DNA of 64,000 bases from Oscillospiraceae bacterium (GTDB taxonomy: Bacteria; Bacillota; Clostridia; Oscillospirales; Ruminococcaceae), in the NCBI GenBank assembly GCA_017472735.1, contig JAFUOD010000008.1:1-64000 (forward strand), in the 5' to 3' direction. The notes under the pieces were generated by a model that was not told the origin of the DNA, searched no databases, and saw only the letters and a program-made list of their open reading frames with translations. This document shows positions 52,189 through 60,522 of the stretch, in pieces. Numbering within the stretch: position 1 is the first letter of the stretch; every line of letters starts with the position of its first letter. A program made the position numbers and the translations under genes.

Positions 52189-52563
52189 TCAATTCAGCAT
52201 GATTTTTTCGAGTATAACCACGCCTTCAGGATGCTGTCCTTCATCAAGAGGATGTGTATGCATTTCTTTGATTGTCCAGCCATCGTCCAAATATTTGTTG
52301 ACTATATCGGCGCTTTCTTGCCACCGAAATTGAAAATACAGCATTTTTTGCTTTTTAACAGTTTTCTTAACACCAAGCAAATCATCAACAGTTGTTTCAA
52401 AATACGACGCAATTCCGGGAAGCAAAGTAATATCCGGATAGGATGTTGCATTTTCCCAACGGCTTATTGCTTGCGGAGAAACCCCAAAAATTTCAGCAAC
52501 TTGCTCCTGCGTTAGTTGTTTATCTTTCCTTAATGCTTTGAATATTTCCGAAAAAGTAGCCAT
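52189..52563 (-). CDS. XRE regulator with DUF4177-like domain
   Basis: 124 residues. HTH at about 8-55 (LTQEQVAEIFGVSPQAISRWENATSYPDITLLP). The C-terminal part (about 72-120, KMLYFQFRWQESADIVNKYLDDGW) resembles DUF4177. It has its own promoter. The HTH tail is the same design as the broken regulator at 1782. Confidence 0.88.
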   Translation of the reverse strand: MATFSEIFKALRKDKQLTQEQVAEIFGVSPQAISRWENATSYPDITLLPGIASYFETTVDDLLGVKKTVKKQKMLYFQFRWQESADIVNKYLDDGWTIKEMHTHPLDEGQHPEGVVILEKIMLN

Positions 52564-52593
52564 AATATCCTCTCCTTTACTTGACTTGCATGT

Positions 52594-52622
52594 ATTATAA
52601 CATTTTTATCTGACAGTTTCAA
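52594..52622 (-). promoter_or_regulatory. Promoter of the XRE-DUF4177 gene
   Basis: Minus strand TTGAAA (complement of 52617-52622), 17-bp spacer, TATAAT (complement of 52594-52599). Confidence 0.8.
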
Positions 52623-52716
52623 ATCAAATAATGAGAATTTGTATAAAGTGCTAGTTGATTTTGCGACATGAATAGTGAAAAGGACTGTTTGAAGTAAAAG
52701 TGAAGAGGTAAGAAGT

Positions 52717-52747
52717 AAGCCCCAAGAACTAATCGTCCTTGGGGCTT
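52717..52747 (-). terminator. Terminator after the XRE gene at 52780
   Basis: Perfect 10-bp stem AAGCCCCAAG / CTTGGGGCTT. Confidence 0.8.
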
Positions 52748-52779
52748 TGGCTCGTTTTGACAAAAAAGATGCCAAGTGT

Positions 52780-53538
52780 TTATTTCAAGATTTCATTAAG
52801 AAGCTCGATTTTCCTTTTTGCAATCTCGGTATTATACGGTTTCTTTTCTTCCTCAGTCAGAATATTAGGACATTCAAAATACTCCAAACATTCAAGTATT
52901 GCTTTTCCGTAAAGCTGGATATTATCCAGCAAATATTTGGAGAGTTCCTTCCCTTCAAAAAGATTTCCTCTGCCAAGATGATATTCTCGACATAACTCAA
53001 ACGAGGGGAGAGTATTTGCATAATACAGCGCCTTTTCAATATTTCCTAAGGTGTTATATCTGTACATCAAATCACGTGACACCTTATTCCTCATTTCGGT
53101 ATCTGTGCTGATTTCAAGAATTTTATGATAAAGCAAAATTGCTTCCTCATAATTTTCTTTTGATTCTCTTTTCGTACCCGACAACGCCCACGCAAGATTA
53201 TACATCAACTTTTCATTTCCGGGATGCTTTATCAACATTTCACGAAGGAGTGGAATTGTCTCCATATAACGATCTTCGGAAAACAGTTCAATTACCAGAG
53301 CACAAGTGTTATTGATTTCTTCTATCTGCTTGCTTGTGTCGTGTCCAATCAAATAATCCACAGACACACCAAAATAATCCGCAATGATTGGAAGAAGAGA
53401 AATATCGGGATAGGACGAATTTGTTTCCCACTTGCTGACCGCTTGGCAAGAAACGCCCAATGTTTCAGCAATTTGTTCTTGTGTTAAGCTTCTCTGCTTA
53501 CGCATATACTTAAAGTTGTCAGAAAAATTTTCACTCAT
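52780..53538 (-). CDS. XRE regulator with helical repeat domain
   Basis: 252 residues. N-terminal HTH (about 8-60, LTQEQIAETLGVSCQAVSKWETNSSYPDISLLP), then a helical repeat segment (about 85-215) with TPR-like spacing (LREMLIKHPGNEKLMYNLAWAL, HKILEIS). This RGG/Rap-like layout suggests sensing of a ligand or peptide. A perfect palindrome sits at its promoter, consistent with autoregulation. No export or peptide gene is adjacent. Confidence 0.85.
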   Translation of the reverse strand: MSENFSDNFKYMRKQRSLTQEQIAETLGVSCQAVSKWETNSSYPDISLLPIIADYFGVSVDYLIGHDTSKQIEEINNTCALVIELFSEDRYMETIPLLREMLIKHPGNEKLMYNLAWALSGTKRESKENYEEAILLYHKILEISTDTEMRNKVSRDLMYRYNTLGNIEKALYYANTLPSFELCREYHLGRGNLFEGKELSKYLLDNIQLYGKAILECLEYFECPNILTEEEKKPYNTEIAKRKIELLNEILK

Positions 53539-53562
53539 AATCTTACCTCAATATTTGTTATT

Positions 53563-53607
53563 GAACCGGTTCTGATTATACTATATCACATACTGCCGCA
53601 GAGTCAA
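53563..53607 (-). promoter_or_regulatory. Promoter and operator of the XRE-repeat gene
   Basis: Minus strand TTGACT (complement of 53602-53607), 16-bp spacer, TATAGT (complement of 53580-53585). The perfect palindrome GAACCGGTTC (53563-53572) lies at about +1 to +15, a good repressor site. Confidence 0.7.
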
Positions 53608-53661
53608 TATACAACTATTTTAATTTTTTTCCACCAATGGTTGTATTATTAAAATAAAAAC

Positions 53662-53701
53662 TTCCTTTCGGTCGGGTTTTACACCTTTATACCGAGAGGA
53701 A
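53662..53701 (-). terminator. Terminator of the four-helix-bundle gene
   Basis: 11-bp stem TTCCTTTCGGT (53662-53672) / ACCGAGAGGAA (53691-53701), one T-G pair; TTTTTATTTT follows on the minus strand. Confidence 0.8.
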
Positions 53702-53718
53702 AGATAAGATTTTGAAAT

Positions 53719-54078
53719 TTATTTGTTATCAATATTTGATTTCGCTGTTCTGCAAGAAGAAACAAGCATTACGCGAAGCGTGGCGCATTTGTCGGAGAGA
53801 AATTTATATTGCTTTTCATCAATATAATTCGTTCTATGCAAAAGCTCAAGCCAATATCCTGTTTCACTTGCTTCTTTGAGTGCAATTTCAAGCTTGGATA
53901 TAAAATCCTTTTTGCCTTGGGCGTATTGTGCCTCATGAATGTTTGCACCAATGGAAGTGCCACTTCTGCCAATCTGATTGGCGATAACAGATTCGTGATT
54001 AGATTTCAAGAATTTGACGAGATTTATAATATCAACGGAAAACTCCATTGACAGTTCACGGAGTTTAGATTCAGCCAT
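53719..54078 (-). CDS. Four-helix-bundle protein (S23/IVS type)
   Basis: 119-residue helical protein of the family found in intervening sequences of 23S rRNA and as the Avd-like partner of diversity-generating retroelements. Markers: SGTSIGANIHEAQYAQGKKDFISKLEIALKEASET (middle) and ELLHRTNYI. These proteins bind nucleic acid. It has a good promoter and terminator, but here it is free-standing, with no rRNA or reverse transcriptase nearby. A striking octamer repeat array lies directly upstream of its promoter. Confidence 0.88.
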   Translation of the reverse strand: MAESKLRELSMEFSVDIINLVKFLKSNHESVIANQIGRSGTSIGANIHEAQYAQGKKDFISKLEIALKEASETGYWLELLHRTNYIDEKQYKFLSDKCATLRVMLVSSCRTAKSNIDNK

Positions 54079-54102
54079 AGTAACACCTCGCTTTCAGTTA
54101 TA

Positions 54103-54131
54103 ATTATAGTATAAATTTGATTGCTTGTAAA
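54103..54131 (-). promoter_or_regulatory. Promoter of the four-helix-bundle gene
   Basis: Minus strand TTTACA (complement of 54126-54131), exact 17-bp spacer, TATAAT (complement of 54103-54108). Confidence 0.85.
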
Positions 54132-54139
54132 GAGTTGAT

Positions 54140-54309
54140 GTATCGGCTACGCCTAAGTGATGTTGTTCGCTACGCTCACAGTGATGTATTGCACCCTTGG
54201 CGCAAAGTGATGTGATGCTTGCCCACTTCGCCGTAAGGCGAAACATCACTCACGCAGTGAACATCACTGCCGAAGGCTACATCACTTGCCCGTAAGGGCA
54301 AACATCGTT
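54140..54309. repeat. Octamer repeat array with variable hairpin spacers
   Basis: AGTGATGT occurs at 54156, 54180 and 54206; its complement ACATCACT at 54243, 54261 and 54279, with ACATCG at 54302. The spacers differ in sequence but several are small hairpins: TTCGCC-gtaa-GGCGAA at the centre, GCC-gaa-GGC, TGCCC-gtaa-GGGCA. The whole is one large imperfect palindrome with a centre near 54228. Not a CRISPR array: the repeat is too short and changes orientation. Confidence 0.8.
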
Positions 54310-54351
54310 CCAAAACAAAAAGCACTTCTTACGAAGTGCTTTTTGTTTTGG
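54310..54351. terminator. Perfect 19-bp palindromic terminator of the tRNA cluster
   Basis: Arms 54310-54328 and 54333-54351 pair without mismatch around TTAC. On the minus strand it starts within the CCA of tRNA-Cys and ends the tRNA transcript; it would stop plus-strand reading too. Confidence 0.88.
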
Positions 54352-54422
54352 AGGTGCCACCCAGATTTGAACTGGGGATCAGGGAGTTGCAGTCCCACGC
54401 CTTACCACTTGGCTATGGCACC
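54349..54422 (-). tRNA. tRNA-Cys (GCA)
   Basis: 7-bp acceptor GGTGCCA/TGGCACC, anticodon loop with GCA, discriminator U, which is the cysteine identity element, and encoded CCA. Last gene of a four-tRNA unit. Confidence 0.93.
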
Positions 54423-54425
54423 ATA

Positions 54426-54501
54426 TGGAGCGGATTACGAGGCTCGAACTCGCTACCTCCACCTTGGCAAGGTGGCGCTCTACCAGATGAGCTAAATCCG
54501 C
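54426..54501 (-). tRNA. tRNA-Gly (GCC)
   Basis: Acceptor GCGGATT pairs with AATCCGC; anticodon stem-loop CCACCTTGCCAAGGTGG gives GCC; T-arm GTTCGAGCC; CCA encoded. 76 nt. Confidence 0.95.
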
Positions 54502-54506
54502 ATTTT

Positions 54507-54583
54507 TGGCGACCCGAATCGGGCTCGAACCGACGACCTCTAGCGTGACAGGCTAGCGTTCTAACCAACTGAACTACCGGGCC
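54507..54583 (-). tRNA. tRNA-Asp (GTC)
   Basis: Acceptor GGCCCGG / TCGGGTC, anticodon loop CTGTCAC gives GTC, discriminator G, CCA encoded. 77 nt. Confidence 0.95.
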
Positions 54584-54588
54584 AAAAA

Positions 54589-54664
54589 TGGTGGGAACAA
54601 TAGGGCTCGAACCTATGACCCCCTGCTTGTAAGGCAGGTGCTCTCCCAGCTGAGCTATGCTCCC
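54589..54664 (-). tRNA. tRNA-Val (TAC)
   Basis: Acceptor GGGAGCA / TGTTCCC, anticodon loop CTTACAA gives TAC, discriminator A, CCA encoded. First tRNA of the unit. Confidence 0.95.
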
Positions 54665-54696
54665 ATCCTTGTCGCCTTCATCGGGCGACTTTGATT

Positions 54697-54725
54697 ATTA
54701 TACCCAACCAAAAGGCTTTTGTCAA
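54697..54725 (-). promoter_or_regulatory. tRNA cluster promoter
   Basis: Minus strand consensus TTGACA (complement of 54720-54725), 17-bp spacer, TATAAT (complement of 54697-54702). Confidence 0.92.
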
Positions 54726-54743
54726 TACCTTTTAGTAAATTCT

Positions 54744-55613
54744 TTATTTTTTAACGAGGTTTAAAATCTCCTCGCTTGTAAATTTGTAAACCTTGTTGCA
54801 AAAATGACACTTAACCTCGGTCACTTCGTCTTCGGCAAGCTCTTTAATATCATTCTCACCCAGCGATATGATTATTCTTTCGGTCTTCTCTCGGCTGCAT
54901 CCGCACTTATATCCTACCTCAAAGTCGTCCAAAACGTTAGGCTCCAAGCCCTCAAGCGCACGCATGGCGATCTGCTCAGCCGTATATCCAAGCTCCAAGA
55001 GGTTTGTAACGCTCGACATCGTCTGAATGTTTCTTTCAATCACGTCAATGCACTCATCGCTCGCAAAGGGGAGGAGCTGGATAATAAATCCGCCTGCCTG
55101 TTTAACGCTTAAGTCGGGGTTTACCAAAACGCCCAAAGCGCAAACCGTGGGTACCTGCTCACTTGTTGCCAAATAATTTGTAATATCCTCGGCGATCTCA
55201 CCGCTTACAAGCTCGGTCTGACCGACATAAGGCTCCTTAAGTCCCAAGTCCTTAACCACGCTTATTGTTCCGTTTACGCCCACAGCGCCGCTAACATCAA
55301 GCTTGCCGTTTGGCTTCAAAGGTATCTCTACAACAGGCTCGTCGCAATATGCCTTAACATTGCCAAAGCTGTCCGAAACCGCAACCATATTGCCCACGGG
55401 TCCGCCGCCGTTAATTCTCACCGAAACGCTGTCGTCCTTGTCTTTTAACCCAAATCCAATCAGCGAGGTTCCAAGCGCCAGCCTTCCCAAAGCGGCAGTT
55501 ACAACAGCACTTGTTTCGTGGATCTTTTCAATTTCCGCAACAATGTCAGTGCCGTCAATAGCACTGCAAACAACTGCCGCGTCCTTGCTTATCGTTCTTA
55601 CTATTCTACCCAT
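54744..55613 (-). CDS. hslO: Hsp33 redox-regulated chaperone
   Basis: Holdase activated by oxidation. 289 residues; the C-terminal zinc switch has CGC (YKCGCS, about 238-240) and CHFC (about 268-271), four Cys that form disulfides on oxidative stress. N-terminal core typical (AIDGTDIVAEIEKIHETSAVV). Last gene of yerC-methyltransferase-hslO on this strand. Confidence 0.94.
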   Translation of the reverse strand: MGRIVRTISKDAAVVCSAIDGTDIVAEIEKIHETSAVVTAALGRLALGTSLIGFGLKDKDDSVSVRINGGGPVGNMVAVSDSFGNVKAYCDEPVVEIPLKPNGKLDVSGAVGVNGTISVVKDLGLKEPYVGQTELVSGEIAEDITNYLATSEQVPTVCALGVLVNPDLSVKQAGGFIIQLLPFASDECIDVIERNIQTMSSVTNLLELGYTAEQIAMRALEGLEPNVLDDFEVGYKCGCSREKTERIIISLGENDIKELAEDEVTEVKCHFCNKVYKFTSEEILNLVKK

Positions 55614-55627
55614 TTATATGTTCCTTC

Positions 55628-56374
55628 TTACCTCTTTAGTCCGCAAACAAATAAAATTCTCTCTGTTTTTTCGTGGGGGAGGTCGTTTGACAGCCCATCA
55701 TACATTTCTATAATTCTAAGTCCTGCATTATCAAGCGATCTTCTGATTTCATCCACGCTATAAGCCATTTCTTTAAAGCTTTCGCTATACCTCTGAAAAT
55801 TCTCTTCCTCATCAGGCACAAAGAAATCAAGCGTTATCAAAACACTTCTTTCCATGTCGTTATATTCATTCTGCCACGTAACAAACACTTCATCCGTGTC
55901 AAAAACAAAAGCATTATCTGCCAAAACATACTTGTGCTTATAAACAGTGTTCATGTCAAAAATAAACAAGCTGTCTTTTTTCATATATTTCGCAACGCGC
56001 GCAAAAGTCATTTCAACAAATATAAGGCATTCCAAATGATTCAAAGCGTCAAGCGAGCACACAAAAACATCAGCTCTACCCGGTAAAGAAAGAGCTGTCA
56101 TATCCTGCTGAACAAGAGTTATTTTTGAATTCTGGGAATACTTCTTTTGAGCCGCATACGAAAGCATATCACAGGAAAGGTCACACCCTGTAACGGTGTA
56201 ACCTAATCCCTCAAGCTCAAAGCTAAGCGAGGCAGTACCGCATGCCAGATCAACAAGCTTGCCTTTTTTACCGCCGTGCTTTTTAACCAGCTCATCAATA
56301 CGCTTTGCATATTTCTTATAATCGACATTGCCCGTCAGCAAGTCATAATACGAAGCGAATATGCCGTAACTCAT
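55628..56374 (-). CDS. Class I SAM-dependent methyltransferase
   Basis: 248 residues. SAM-binding motif I VDLACGTASLSFELEGLGY (about 42-60) and the acidic VTGCDLS follow; motif near QQDMTALSL. Substrate unknown. The start overlaps the yerC stop by one base. Confidence 0.88.
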   Translation of the reverse strand: MSYGIFASYYDLLTGNVDYKKYAKRIDELVKKHGGKKGKLVDLACGTASLSFELEGLGYTVTGCDLSCDMLSYAAQKKYSQNSKITLVQQDMTALSLPGRADVFVCSLDALNHLECLIFVEMTFARVAKYMKKDSLFIFDMNTVYKHKYVLADNAFVFDTDEVFVTWQNEYNDMERSVLITLDFFVPDEEENFQRYSESFKEMAYSVDEIRRSLDNAGLRIIEMYDGLSNDLPHEKTERILFVCGLKR

Positions 56375-56676
56375 CAGTCGTTTTCGTGCTTTTTCTTAAG
56401 TCTATCAAAAACAACAGCATAGCCGTTAGAACCGTAGTTAATAGAACGGTTTACGCGGCTTATGGTAGCAGTTGAAGCACCTGTCTCCGAAACAATGTCG
56501 CTGTAAACGTTGCGGTCGTTAAGCATCTTAGCAACCTGATAACGCTGAGAAAGCGATCTTAACTCTAAAACAGTGCAAAGATCTTCAAAGAAGTTATAGC
56601 ACTCTTCTTCGGTCTCCAAAAGAAGAATAGCTTCAAAAAGGTCATCAAGATATTTGTCCTTAATTCTCGAATTCAT
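56374..56676 (-). CDS. YerC/YecD-type TrpR-related regulator
   Basis: 100 residues with a TrpR-like helix-turn-helix: VAKMLNDRNVYSDIVSETGASTATISRVNRSINYG (about 45-79). Binds DNA in a family with few known targets. Heads a three-gene operon; coupled to the methyltransferase. Confidence 0.9.
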   Translation of the reverse strand: MNSRIKDKYLDDLFEAILLLETEEECYNFFEDLCTVLELRSLSQRYQVAKMLNDRNVYSDIVSETGASTATISRVNRSINYGSNGYAVVFDRLKKKHEND

Positions 56677-56740
56677 ATGAAAATTCCTCCAATATTATTA
56701 GTACATTTTTATACAAATATCATTCTACCATATTGCTTTA

Positions 56741-56778
56741 AAAAAGTAAAGCGTTAATGTGCATTACATTAACGCTTT
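56741..56778 (-). terminator. engB-lon terminator
   Basis: Perfect 13-bp palindrome AAAGCGTTAATGT (56748-56760) / ACATTAACGCTTT (56766-56778); ACTTTTTT follows on the minus strand. Confidence 0.9.
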
Positions 56779-56817
56779 GTGAATTTTGCTCAAATATTTT
56801 CGGCTTTTTCATTATTG

Positions 56818-57438
56818 CTATGCCTCGTCGCCCAACATCTCGCCGTCCTCGCAGGCAACATCTTCAATAATTCGTCTTACTTCGGCAACACCCTCGTCTG
56901 TCACCGCCGAGAAGGGTATGACCGTAATATCCTCATAATAAGGAATCTCTGTCTTAAGCGCCTCAAGTCGTTTAGCGCGCTCAGTCTTGTTAAGCTTGTC
57001 AGCCTTTGTGAGTACGACGATAAACGGCAGTTCGTTTTCAACCAAAAAGTCTATCATTTGCAAGTCGTCCTTCGTCGGTGGGTGACGCATATCAATAAGC
57101 GACAAAACCAAAACCAGATCACGCTCCGTGTCACCCAAATATCCGCCTATAAGTCCGCTCCAACGCTCCTTTTCGCTCTTTGCAACCTTTGCATAGCCAT
57201 AACCCGGCAGGTCAACAAAATAAACATTTTCCAAGCCATAAAAGTTAATAGTTGCAGTTTTGCCCGGCACCGAGCTGACACGAGCCAAGTTCTTTCTGCC
57301 GAATATTCTGTTTATCAGCGAGGACTTACCCACGTTCGACCTTCCGGCAAATGCGATCTCCAGCCTTTCAGGCTTAGGTATCTGCGAAAAACTGCCGTAA
57401 GAAGCACAAAACTCAGCTCTTCTAAAATCCATCAGCAT
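56818..57438 (-). CDS. engB: Ribosome biogenesis GTPase EngB/YsxC
   Basis: Essential GTPase for late 50S assembly. G1 GRSNVGKSS (about 31-39), G3 DLPGYG (about 76), G4 TKAD (about 142). 206 residues. The start overlaps lon by 7 bp; ATG 57438 and a second in-frame ATG two codons on are both possible. Follows lon as in Bacillus. Confidence 0.95.
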   Translation of the reverse strand: MLMDFRRAEFCASYGSFSQIPKPERLEIAFAGRSNVGKSSLINRIFGRKNLARVSSVPGKTATINFYGLENVYFVDLPGYGYAKVAKSEKERWSGLIGGYLGDTERDLVLVLSLIDMRHPPTKDDLQMIDFLVENELPFIVVLTKADKLNKTERAKRLEALKTEIPYYEDITVIPFSAVTDEGVAEVRRIIEDVACEDGEMLGDEA

Positions 57439-59837
57439 CTTACTCCTAACTGTTTGTTTGTCTTTTTCATTATGTTCGAGGGTATCTGCTTTTCGGGTTT
57501 GTTGTCAACAATCAAAGCCACATTCAAAACATCGTCAATGGTTTCGGCAAAAACAAATTCAATTGCTTGCTTAACCTTGTCATCAACCTCTTCAAGGTCG
57601 GGCTTGTTCGCCGCAGGAATAACCACCGTCTTAATTCCTGCCTTATAAGCTGCCATTGTCTTTTCACGCAGACCGCCAATAGCCAAAACCTTGCCTCTTA
57701 AGGTTATTTCGCCTGTCATAGCAACGTCAGCTCTTACAGGTATACCCGAAAGCTCAGATATAATAGCGGTTGCCATTGTTACACCTGCCGAGGGGCCGTC
57801 CTTCGGCACTGCACCCTCGGGTGCATGAATGTGAATATCTTTTTTAGTATAAAAATCCTTGTCGATATTAAATCTCTCGGCAACGCTTCTGGCATAGCTT
57901 ACTGCAATTTTTGCGCTTTCCTTCATAACATCGCCTAAAGAGCCTGTCAGCTCAATAACACCCTTGCCGTCCAAAGATATAACTTCAAGAGGCATAAGCG
58001 TTCCCCCTACCGAGGTCCACGCAAGGCCGTTAACCTCGCCAACGCAAGGTGTGCTCAATTTCAAATCGTCGGTAAACTTTCTTGTACCAAGATATTTTTC
58101 TGCAGTTTCGGGGGTAATAGTCACGCGTGAAGCATTTTTAGAAACTATCTCCTTAGCCGCTTTTCTGCAAAGCGAGGCAATAGTGCGCTCCAAGGTTCTC
58201 ACGCCTGCTTCTTTTGTATAGTGGTCAATTATCTCATAAAGCCCTGCATCAGAAATTCTGAACATATTGCCGTTAAGACCGTTTTTCTTAAGCTGTTTTG
58301 GCAAAAGGTGACGCTTTGCAATTTCAAACTTTTCCTCTCTTGTATAGCTGGGCAGCTCAATAACGTCCATTCTGTCCAAAAGGGGAGGAGCTACAGTTGA
58401 AAGGTCGTTTGCCGTCGTCACAAACAAAACATCCGATAAATCAAACGGTATTTCCAAAAAGTGATCTCTGAACTCCTTGTTTTGTTCAGCGTCCAAAACC
58501 TCAAGCATCGCACTCGAAGGGTCGCCCTTAAAGTCGTTCGACATCTTATCAATTTCATCAAGCAAAATCAAAGGGTTCTTTGTGCCTGCCTGCTTAATTG
58601 CGTTTATAATTCTGCCGGGCATCGAACCGATATATGTCTTTCTGTGACCTCTTATGTCCGATTCATCCTTAACGCCGCCCAAAGAGACTCTTACATACTT
58701 TCTTCCCAAAGCCTCGGCGATCGAGCGTCCTATCGAGGTTTTTCCCACACCCGGAGGGCCTGCAAGACAGATTATCTGTCCCTTAACATCCGGTGTCAAA
58801 GATCTTACAGATAAAAGCTCCAAAATTCGTTCCTTAACCTTTTTCATACCATAGTGGTCACGGTCAAGCTGATCGGAAACCTTTTTAATGTCGGTGTTGT
58901 CAATTGTCGATTCATTCCACGGCAAAGCCAAAACCGTGTCTAAATATCCTCTTATAACCGCAGCCTCCTGCGATCCAGAAGGCATCTTCGTCAGGCGGTT
59001 AGCTTCGTCAACAAGCTTTTCTACTGTCTGCTCGCTAAGACCAAGCTTCGAGATCCTTTCAAGATACTTATAAGCCTCATCGTCACCGTCGTCATCGCCA
59101 AGCTCGCGTTTAATAACTCTAAGCTCCTCGCGCAAGTAATACTCACGCTGACTGCGCTCAATAACCTCGCTAACCTTCGAGTGAATATCCTTTTCAATCG
59201 AAAGAATATGTGTTTCCTTTGTTAAAATTGCAAGCAAAACCGCAAGCTTGTCGCTTAGTGCCGAGGTCTCCAAAACCTGCTGCTTATCCTCAGTTGTCAT
59301 GTTAACGTTAAAAGCAATAGCTTCATAAAGCTCAAGCGGGCTCTTTGCATTCAAAACGGCAGCTTTAAGCTCCTCTGGCATTCTGGGCACAACGTGCGAA
59401 TAAGCCTCAAAAGCGCTTTTAACAACTCTGGTCATTGCATTAATTTCATCAGCCAATGCCTTGTCCTTCGCAAAGTTCCGCATCGGCTTAACGGTTGCGG
59501 TAATTCCTAAGCCCTCTTTTGAAAGCTTTAAAAGCTTTGCACGGTAAAGTCCGTCAACACGCACTCTCGAGATCCCGTCGGTACCCTTAACTATCTGCTT
59601 TATCTCGCAAACAGTACCAATCTTATAAACGTCGTTAATGTCGGGGTCCTGAACGCTGTTATCCTTCTGCGCTGTTAAAAACACAAGCCTTGTGCTTTCA
59701 AGCGCTGTTTTTAACGAGGCCAAAGACCTCGCGCGTGAAACGTCAAATCTCACAGTCATCTTAGGGTGAACAATAACATCCCTCGTAGCAACACAGGGCA
59801 GTTCTAAATCCTGTATAACTTTATTCTCTAAATCCAT
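57432..59837 (-). CDS. lon: Lon ATP-dependent protease
   Basis: Degrades misfolded and regulatory proteins. LAN domain (about 10-205), helical linker, AAA+ domain with Walker A GPPGVGKTS (360-368) and Walker B LILLDEID; C-terminal protease with Ser683 in PKDGPSAGV and Lys726 in GGLREKTMAA as the catalytic dyad. 801 residues, standard. Cotranscribed with engB. Confidence 0.97.
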   Translation of the reverse strand: MDLENKVIQDLELPCVATRDVIVHPKMTVRFDVSRARSLASLKTALESTRLVFLTAQKDNSVQDPDINDVYKIGTVCEIKQIVKGTDGISRVRVDGLYRAKLLKLSKEGLGITATVKPMRNFAKDKALADEINAMTRVVKSAFEAYSHVVPRMPEELKAAVLNAKSPLELYEAIAFNVNMTTEDKQQVLETSALSDKLAVLLAILTKETHILSIEKDIHSKVSEVIERSQREYYLREELRVIKRELGDDDGDDEAYKYLERISKLGLSEQTVEKLVDEANRLTKMPSGSQEAAVIRGYLDTVLALPWNESTIDNTDIKKVSDQLDRDHYGMKKVKERILELLSVRSLTPDVKGQIICLAGPPGVGKTSIGRSIAEALGRKYVRVSLGGVKDESDIRGHRKTYIGSMPGRIINAIKQAGTKNPLILLDEIDKMSNDFKGDPSSAMLEVLDAEQNKEFRDHFLEIPFDLSDVLFVTTANDLSTVAPPLLDRMDVIELPSYTREEKFEIAKRHLLPKQLKKNGLNGNMFRISDAGLYEIIDHYTKEAGVRTLERTIASLCRKAAKEIVSKNASRVTITPETAEKYLGTRKFTDDLKLSTPCVGEVNGLAWTSVGGTLMPLEVISLDGKGVIELTGSLGDVMKESAKIAVSYARSVAERFNIDKDFYTKKDIHIHAPEGAVPKDGPSAGVTMATAIISELSGIPVRADVAMTGEITLRGKVLAIGGLREKTMAAYKAGIKTVVIPAANKPDLEEVDDKVKQAIEFVFAETIDDVLNVALIVDNKPEKQIPSNIMKKTNKQLGVRC

Positions 59838-59926
59838 ATATGTACCATCCTTAGTTTTTGCGTTTATATGTAAAAGAAATTGTGTACTTTCAATATCAAT
59901 GCGACACTAACGCATCGGTAGAAACA

Positions 59927-59955
59927 ATTATAGCAAATATGAATAATTTTTGCAA
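59927..59955 (-). promoter_or_regulatory. lon promoter
   Basis: Minus strand TTGCAA (complement of 59950-59955), 17-bp spacer, TATAAT (complement of 59927-59932). A small hairpin ATGCG/CGCAT at 59900-59915 lies in the leader. Confidence 0.8.
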
Positions 59956-59999
59956 TAGAAAACAAGTGGAGAATATCAACGCATTTTTTTCAAAAACGC

Positions 60000-60028
60000 T
60001 TGACATTTTTATTTATTTGTGGTAACAT
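60000..60028 (+). promoter_or_regulatory. tRNA-Arg promoter
   Basis: TTGACA (60000-60005), 17-bp spacer, TAACAT (60023-60028). Confidence 0.85.
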
Positions 60029-60043
60029 AATTTCTCGTGGAAT

Positions 60044-60120
60044 GCGCTCGTAGCTCAGCTGGATAGAGTGACTGGCTACGAACCAGTAGGTCAGGGGTTC
60101 GAGTCCCTTCGGGCGCGCCA
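60044..60120 (+). tRNA. tRNA-Arg (ACG)
   Basis: Acceptor GCGCTCG / CGGGCGC, anticodon loop CTACGAA gives ACG (A34 becomes inosine), T-arm GTTCGAGTC, discriminator G, CCA encoded. 77 nt. Confidence 0.95.
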
Positions 60121-60223
60121 AAACAAAGAACACCAACCCTTGTGGTTGGTGTTTTTTTGTTTGCCCGAACGGGACTCGAAGCCTGAGAGGGTGAGGCACG
60201 TTAAAAAAACAGTCCTGCGGACT
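60103..60223 (+). repeat. 121-bp repeat, copy 1 (starts inside tRNA-Arg)
   Basis: Identical to 60293-60413 but for one base, period 190 bp. Begins with the last 18 nt of the tRNA and carries a terminator, an antisense copy of the T-arm (60163-60180) and part of another hairpin ACAGTCC/GGACTGT (60209-60225). Confidence 0.9.
60129..60158 (+). terminator. tRNA-Arg terminator
   Basis: Perfect 10-bp stem AACACCAACC (60129-60138) / GGTTGGTGTT (60144-60153), T-run after. Confidence 0.92.
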
Positions 60224-60292
60224 GTTTTTAGTGCCGAAGTCCGAAGCGGTTGTGCCGCGAGGACGGATCATGCGAACAAAGAGAGCAGGATC

Positions 60293-60413
60293 GTCCCTTC
60301 GGGCGCGCCAAAACAAAGAACACCAACCCATGTGGTTGGTGTTTTTTTGTTTGCCCGAACGGGACTCGAAGCCTGAGAGGGTGAGGCACGTTAAAAAAAC
60401 AGTCCTGCGGACT
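60293..60413 (+). repeat. 121-bp repeat, copy 2
   Basis: Second copy, including the tRNA 3' end without the rest of the tRNA. It stops in the middle of the GGACTGT hairpin arm. The 69 bp between copies (60224-60292) hold hairpin GTCC-GCGG/CCGC-GGAC pairing near 60240-60265. From 60414 to 60522 is AT-rich and leads to the next gene. Confidence 0.9.
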
Positions 60414-60522
60414 TACCTAAGCCTTTGCAACATTGACAAAAATCTCCTTTTACGATATATTTTAATCATAAGCCTTTGTTTCACAGTTTTTTCATTAGAT
60501 TTCAAGCAGGAGGTAATACATT

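Noticed and set aside
54140-54309. CRISPR array
   Set aside because: Repeats are only 8 bp, switch orientation at the centre, spacers are hairpins and no cas genes are near.
56779-57648. 289-codon plus-strand frame across engB and lon
   Set aside because: Covers two conserved genes on the other strand and no motif is seen.
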